Shown here piece by piece: positions 59,942-64,000 of a DNA stretch of 64,000 nucleotides. The notes beneath the pieces were generated by a model. The model ran no database searches. It was not told where the DNA came from and was given only the letters and a program-made list of their open reading frames with translations. The translations under genes were made by a program, and so were the position numbers. Within the stretch, counting starts at the first letter, position 1. Each line of letters opens with the position of its first letter. Where the stretch lies: NCBI GenBank assembly GCA_026770025.1, contig JAMXDE010000061.1, positions 248,001-312,000 of the forward strand, given 5' to 3'. The DNA is from Craspedostauros australis. Taxonomy: Eukaryota > Bacillariophyta > Bacillariophyceae > Mastogloiales > Achnanthaceae.

Positions 59942-62900
59942 ATGGTGGAACACGACACCCTCAGTTCAGCGGCAACACCATTGACTGCCGCAATGGCAAC
60001 ATCATCCACAGCACCGTTGGCATCTCCTGCGCACCGCAGACCGCGTCCATCTTCCTCCAAGATGCTCAATAGCAACAGCAATGGCAACGGCAATGACTGG
60101 CAATCCACTGTTTCCTCCATTCGGACTGCGACGACGGCTCCAACGCAAAGAACGGAGGATACCTCCCAAGTCATGTCCAGAGCAACTGCTGCTTCCAACT
60201 CAGTCAACCTGGGAGGCAACGGAAGCCCCCGCTTCCACCATCGAACGGTTCGAGGGTCTTCCACGAGCACCTCGTCTCATATGCCATCGCAACACTCGCA
60301 ACAACCAAGGAGAGCCTACGACCGCATGAAGAGCAACGCCAGCAACGACAGCGAACGCGCCTCCGGAGACAACTCGTTCCGCACCTCCGCCTCATCAGCG
60401 AGGAGGATGCACACGTCCGGCGTGGACTTTTACGACACCGGCTACACGAAAGAGGAATGCAACGCCGAGGAGCCGCCCATCACCAAGTTCCAGCACAAGG
60501 ACGAGGCTCTGGCCTCCTTTCTGCAGCGCACGCAGGAGTATGGGACGTTGCATGCTCTCAAGGATCAGATTCTCTTTCGCGATGTTAACACTGTTGACAA
60601 TGTTGACAATGTTAACAGTGTTAACAGTAAGCAATCAAGTGCAGTGGTTGATTCGGAAGCGCCAACGTCCACTCCATCAGTGCAGCAACAACCACAACAG
60701 CCACATCCACAGCCACAGAAACAACAGAACATTGCTTCTTCGTCAGCCTCGCAGAACACATCGGATGCCGACCTCCTGCCAGGCGTCCTGGTCTGGGGTC
60801 TCAGCGGCACGGGCAAATCCAAGCTCGTCCAAACCTTCTGCAAGGACGTGCAGGACCAAACCAACACGAACCAGGTCTACCTCCTGCAGGGACAGTACGA
60901 CGAGAACACGAGCGTCAATGTCAGCAGCGCCAGCACGATGCGCAGCACCGCGACGCGTCATCGCACCAAGAAACATCAGCAGTCGGATCCCTTCTCCGCC
61001 ATCATCCAGGCCTTCACGGATTTTGCGCATCAGCTCGGCAAGGATGAGGTCGATCTCGAGCGGATTCGTCGTGTCGTGCGTGAGACGATGGGGGAGAGCA
61101 CCGCGGTCGGTTCGGCTTATGGCGGCAGTCAGCAGCAACGTGGAGGATCGACGGTCAGGTCCGCGTCGCCGTCCAGGCGGGAGTGTGATGCCAACACCAC
61201 GGTCGGGAGCACCACCAGCGCCACGGATATGATGGATCCATTGCATCATCATCGCAATCAACAACAACAATCACAGTCACAGTCACAATCACATAACAAC
61301 AACAACAAGCACATTCCGCAACAGGAGGACTCCGAATATGAGGACACCCTCACGGCCTTGGAGGATTACCATTACGACCGCGAGATCGTGTCGGCCCTCA
61401 CATCCCTCGTCCCATCGCTCTCCATCATCTTCTCCAATCGTGCCGGCGGAAGCAGCATGGCCGACAACAGCAGCCTGCGCAGCGGCTCCATCCGATCCTC
61501 CGGCACCATCGTCTCCAACGAACAATCATTCTCGCATCTATCCTCGCCCGAAACCGCAAACCGACGTGCCAACAAGACCATGTTCGGGATCGAAAGTCGT
61601 TCCGCCAATGCCTGGAATCGGTTGCAGTACGTCTTCCTGCAGTTCGTCAAGGCCATCTCCACGAAGGAACGACCCATCATCCTATTTCTGGATAATCTCC
61701 AGTGGGCATCGTCGCTCAGTCTAGAGCTCTTGGCCAGTCTACTGTCCGATCCGGAGTTGAAGCATTTTCTATTCATAGGCGTCATCCGTGAGGAGCATTC
61801 GGCATCGGCCATGTCCACGACGTCCTCCTTGTCGCAACCGCGAGGTGTCAGCCATTCGCGTACAGCAACCGCTCGCAACAGCAACAATGACAATGAGATC
61901 CTGCCGTACACTGGTGCTGGTTCCAACAACAACAGCAATGACAACCTCAGTGCGGACGACTCTCACACCCCCATCCAACAGTTCCTGGATCGGTTGGATG
62001 AAACTGGCAAACCCCTGGAGCAACTCACCATGCACAACCTCTCCTTAGCGGGAACCGTCCAGCTCGTCGCGGACATCATCGAACGCACGCAGGAGGATTG
62101 CGAATCATTGACGCAGCAGATCTACGCCAAGACGAAGGGCAACATCCTCTTCACCATGCAGGCGCTCGAGGAGCTCGTGCGACATCACGTATTGATGTAC
62201 AGCCGCATATCATTCCAGTGGGAATGGAATATCCCCTCAACGAACTCACTCTTGTCGGATCGCAATGCATCGTCCAACAATCCCAACAACATGATCCTCA
62301 TTCAGCAGCGATCCACGACCTTGCCCATCAGCGAACTGCCCATCAGCGACAACGTCCTCAAATCAATCACGTCCAAGGTCAAGAACCTGCCGCAGCCATT
62401 GCAAAAGGCCTTGGCCGTCGCATCCTACATCCGCTCCAACTTTGATGTCCGCATCTTGGAATACATCCTGCGCAAGGAGACGCTCTACGGGTCCGACACG
62501 ATGGGTTTGCTCACCACGAGCCCGCCCTCCAAGTCTTTGTCGCCGTCGTCGCAACTCAACGCGAGAGGCAACGTCGACACCAACACCACTCCGCCCCTGA
62601 TGCAGTGGTTGGAAGAGGCCGTGCTCGAAGGGTTGCTCTTGAATCCCGTCGGTGGTACCAAGTACCGCTTCGCGCATGGTCGCATCCATCAGGCCGCGTC
62701 GAGTCTCGTGCCATTCGGTGAAGAGCGTGATAAGCTGCGCGCCAGGATTGGCAAATGTTTGTTCCAGCTGTGGAAGTGCGATTTTGATGATATGAACGAC
62801 ATGGATATTGTGAATCAAGATGGCGGCGGTAACAACCACAACGGCGACGCAGCAGCAGCGACGAAGAGACGGCAGGAATTGCAAGCCCTGCAGGAATTGG

Positions 62901-64000
62901 TCGAACTGGAAGGCCTGCTGTTTGTTGCAGCGGATCATCTCAACTGCGCTCCCAGCCGCGATCATCTATTCTCGCTGACGGTCAATCTGGATGTCGGCGA
63001 GAAGGCCTTGCAGATGGCCGCCATCGCACCAGCCTCGACCTACCTGCATCGTGCCGGCATGTACTTCCGAAAGCTGCGCGCACCATGGCAGGACCATTAC
63101 GACATGTGCCTGCGATTGTGCCGCGCGAGGTGCGCCGTGGAACTGTCGCTGGGACACATCGGAATGGGCCGCGAGATTGGACAGGAGCTGTTCGAGAATG
63201 CACAATCTCTCGATGACAAGCTGCCGTCCTACCTGGCCATCATGCAGGCGCTGGGACGCCAGGACCAGCACATGGATTCGAGGTCCATGGCGCGGTCCGT
63301 CGCACAGCTCATGGGCATCTTCCCAAAGCGCAAATGGTCGCTGATGTTCCACATCGCGAGGGACCTACGATACCTCAAGCGCTATCTACGACGTCACACC
63401 ATCGAGGAAATCGTCATGCACAAGCCCATCCTGAACAACGAACGCATCGAAATGGAATTCAAGATCATGAGCGAATTCGCCATCCGATCATTCCTCACGA
63501 AGGGCATCGTGGAATGGCTGGTCGCGACCTGCAAGCTCTTGCGGGGTTCCATCATCCATGGCCCAGTCGCGGAAGCCGCAGGATTGTGGCCGGCACTTGG
63601 ACTGTTCTTCCTGTTCAACGGCGATCTGGAGCTCGGGGTGAAGTGCGCGGACATCGCCCATGGCCTCATGAGCCGCCTCCATGACAACAGCTGCGCCGGC
63701 TGGGTGTACTTCCTCACCACCAACTACATCTACGCCTTCACGTACCCTGTCTCCGACATCATCCGCAACTTCCAGAAAGGCTACATCGCCGGCATGGAAG
63801 CCGGTGAATTCGAAATTGGCTTCGTGAACTGGCATCTGTGCAACATCACGGCGTTCTGCACGGGGTACGAACTGGGCCCGCTCATCAAAACGTTCGAATC
63901 GGCCAAGCGCCATTCGTCCATCTACCGCGTGGAGTCCATGTCGTCGATCTCCATCGAGTACTTGTACCTGATGAGGACACTGACAGGAGAGCTGCCGTTG
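59942..64000 (+). CDS. Large COG3899/AAA_16-type signalling ATPase, N-terminal part (runs off right edge)
   Basis: The frame is open from a stop at 59933-59935 to the window end, 1,353 residues without a stop. The ATG at 59942 (GAGAAGATGG) has a strong context. Residues 1-270 are Ser/Thr/Asn-rich, probably disordered. The P-loop ATPase follows: Walker A GLSGTGKS (about 286) and Walker B PIILFLDNLQWA (about 579), the DxLQWA form typical of COG3899/AAA_16 proteins. The ATPase domain is split by Gln/Asn/His-rich inserts. After it come helical repeats (about 900 to the edge), as in the TPR-like region of this class. Family members commonly continue into GAF, histidine-kinase or nucleotide-cyclase domains, which would lie beyond 64000, so the output function cannot be read here. 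It is most likely a cytosolic signalling or regulatory ATPase. Confidence 0.85.
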   Translation, partial: MVEHDTLSSAATPLTAAMATSSTAPLASPAHRRPRPSSSKMLNSNSNGNGNDWQSTVSSIRTATTAPTQRTEDTSQVMSRATAASNSVNLGGNGSPRFHHRTVRGSSTSTSSHMPSQHSQQPRRAYDRMKSNASNDSERASGDNSFRTSASSARRMHTSGVDFYDTGYTKEECNAEEPPITKFQHKDEALASFLQRTQEYGTLHALKDQILFRDVNTVDNVDNVNSVNSKQSSAVVDSEAPTSTPSVQQQPQQPHPQPQKQQNIASSSASQNTSDADLLPGVLVWGLSGTGKSKLVQTFCKDVQDQTNTNQVYLLQGQYDENTSVNVSSASTMRSTATRHRTKKHQQSDPFSAIIQAFTDFAHQLGKDEVDLERIRRVVRETMGESTAVGSAYGGSQQQRGGSTVRSASPSRRECDANTTVGSTTSATDMMDPLHHHRNQQQQSQSQSQSHNNNNKHIPQQEDSEYEDTLTALEDYHYDREIVSALTSLVPSLSIIFSNRAGGSSMADNSSLRSGSIRSSGTIVSNEQSFSHLSSPETANRRANKTMFGIESRSANAWNRLQYVFLQFVKAISTKERPIILFLDNLQWASSLSLELLASLLSDPELKHFLFIGVIREEHSASAMSTTSSLSQPRGVSHSRTATARNSNNDNEILPYTGAGSNNNSNDNLSADDSHTPIQQFLDRLDETGKPLEQLTMHNLSLAGTVQLVADIIERTQEDCESLTQQIYAKTKGNILFTMQALEELVRHHVLMYSRISFQWEWNIPSTNSLLSDRNASSNNPNNMILIQQRSTTLPISELPISDNVLKSITSKVKNLPQPLQKALAVASYIRSNFDVRILEYILRKETLYGSDTMGLLTTSPPSKSLSPSSQLNARGNVDTNTTPPLMQWLEEAVLEGLLLNPVGGTKYRFAHGRIHQAASSLVPFGEERDKLRARIGKCLFQLWKCDFDDMNDMDIVNQDGGGNNHNGDAAAATKRRQELQALQELVELEGLLFVAADHLNCAPSRDHLFSLTVNLDVGEKALQMAAIAPASTYLHRAGMYFRKLRAPWQDHYDMCLRLCRARCAVELSLGHIGMGREIGQELFENAQSLDDKLPSYLAIMQALGRQDQHMDSRSMARSVAQLMGIFPKRKWSLMFHIARDLRYLKRYLRRHTIEEIVMHKPILNNERIEMEFKIMSEFAIRSFLTKGIVEWLVATCKLLRGSIIHGPVAEAAGLWPALGLFFLFNGDLELGVKCADIAHGLMSRLHDNSCAGWVYFLTTNYIYAFTYPVSDIIRNFQKGYIAGMEAGEFEIGFVNWHLCNITAFCTGYELGPLIKTFESAKRHSSIYRVESMSSISIEYLYLMRTLTGELPL
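60584..60625 (+). repeat. Inverted repeat within the ATPase coding region
   Basis: Arms GTTAACACTGTT and AACAGTGTTAAC pair perfectly over 12 bases around an 18-base spacer. The stretch encodes Val/Asn/Asp repeats (VNTVDNVDNVNSVNS) and looks like an expanded short repeat. Confidence 0.7.

Overview
The window looks like nuclear DNA of a diatom (stramenopile alga); I cannot name the species. The evidence is Ty1/Copia retrotransposons of the CoDi kind, compact genes with few introns of about 150-360 bp (GT-AG), a receptor-type nucleotide cyclase fused to a class I phosphodiesterase, and a protein whose presequence resembles the diatom plastid 'ASAFAP' signal. No rRNA, tRNA, CRISPR or prokaryotic operon signal was seen.

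Layout. 1-927 (-): the start of a zinc-metallopeptidase-like gene that runs off the left edge. 928-6775: a long spacer without a supportable gene but with several small repeats. 6776-10176 (+): translation initiation factor eIF3a, two exons. 10522-12258 (-): a type II membrane GT8 (glycogenin-like) glycosyltransferase. 12564-45524: 33 kb, half the window, of nested LTR retrotransposon sequence. 45917-50750 (-): a four-exon receptor cyclase/phosphodiesterase of 1,381 residues. 52327-54708 (-): a protein with two UPF0301 (AlgH/YqgE) domains and a probable plastid presequence. 55560-57507 (+): an LtrA-family membrane protein, two exons. 57808-58581 (-): a RING plus TRAF-type zinc-finger protein. 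59942-64000 (+): a large COG3899/AAA_16-type signalling ATPase running off the right edge.

The retroelement block is the most striking structure. An outer Copia element (about 8.8 kb, 543-bp LTRs with unusual AG...CT ends) carries an inner, different Copia element (7.93 kb, 793-bp TG...CA LTRs, one 2,080-residue reading frame, looks whole). The nested pair then occurs twice in tandem with a shared middle LTR: LTR-body-LTR-body-LTR, period 16.2 kb. One 5-bp target-site duplication (AAACC) flanks the whole array. The two inner copies sit at the same base and have the same 6-bp flanks (AACCCT). The two 16.2-kb units are nearly identical. The simplest history is outer insertion, then inner insertion, then one recent duplication by unequal recombination between the outer LTRs. 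An assembly duplication is the main alternative.

The host genes do not form an obvious pathway. Two are signalling proteins (cyclase/PDE receptor, COG3899-type ATPase), one is a possible E3 ligase, one is a translation factor, and others are membrane or plastid proteins. The retroelement array landed in what was a spacer of roughly 700 bp between the promoter side of the GT8 gene and the 3' end of the cyclase gene.
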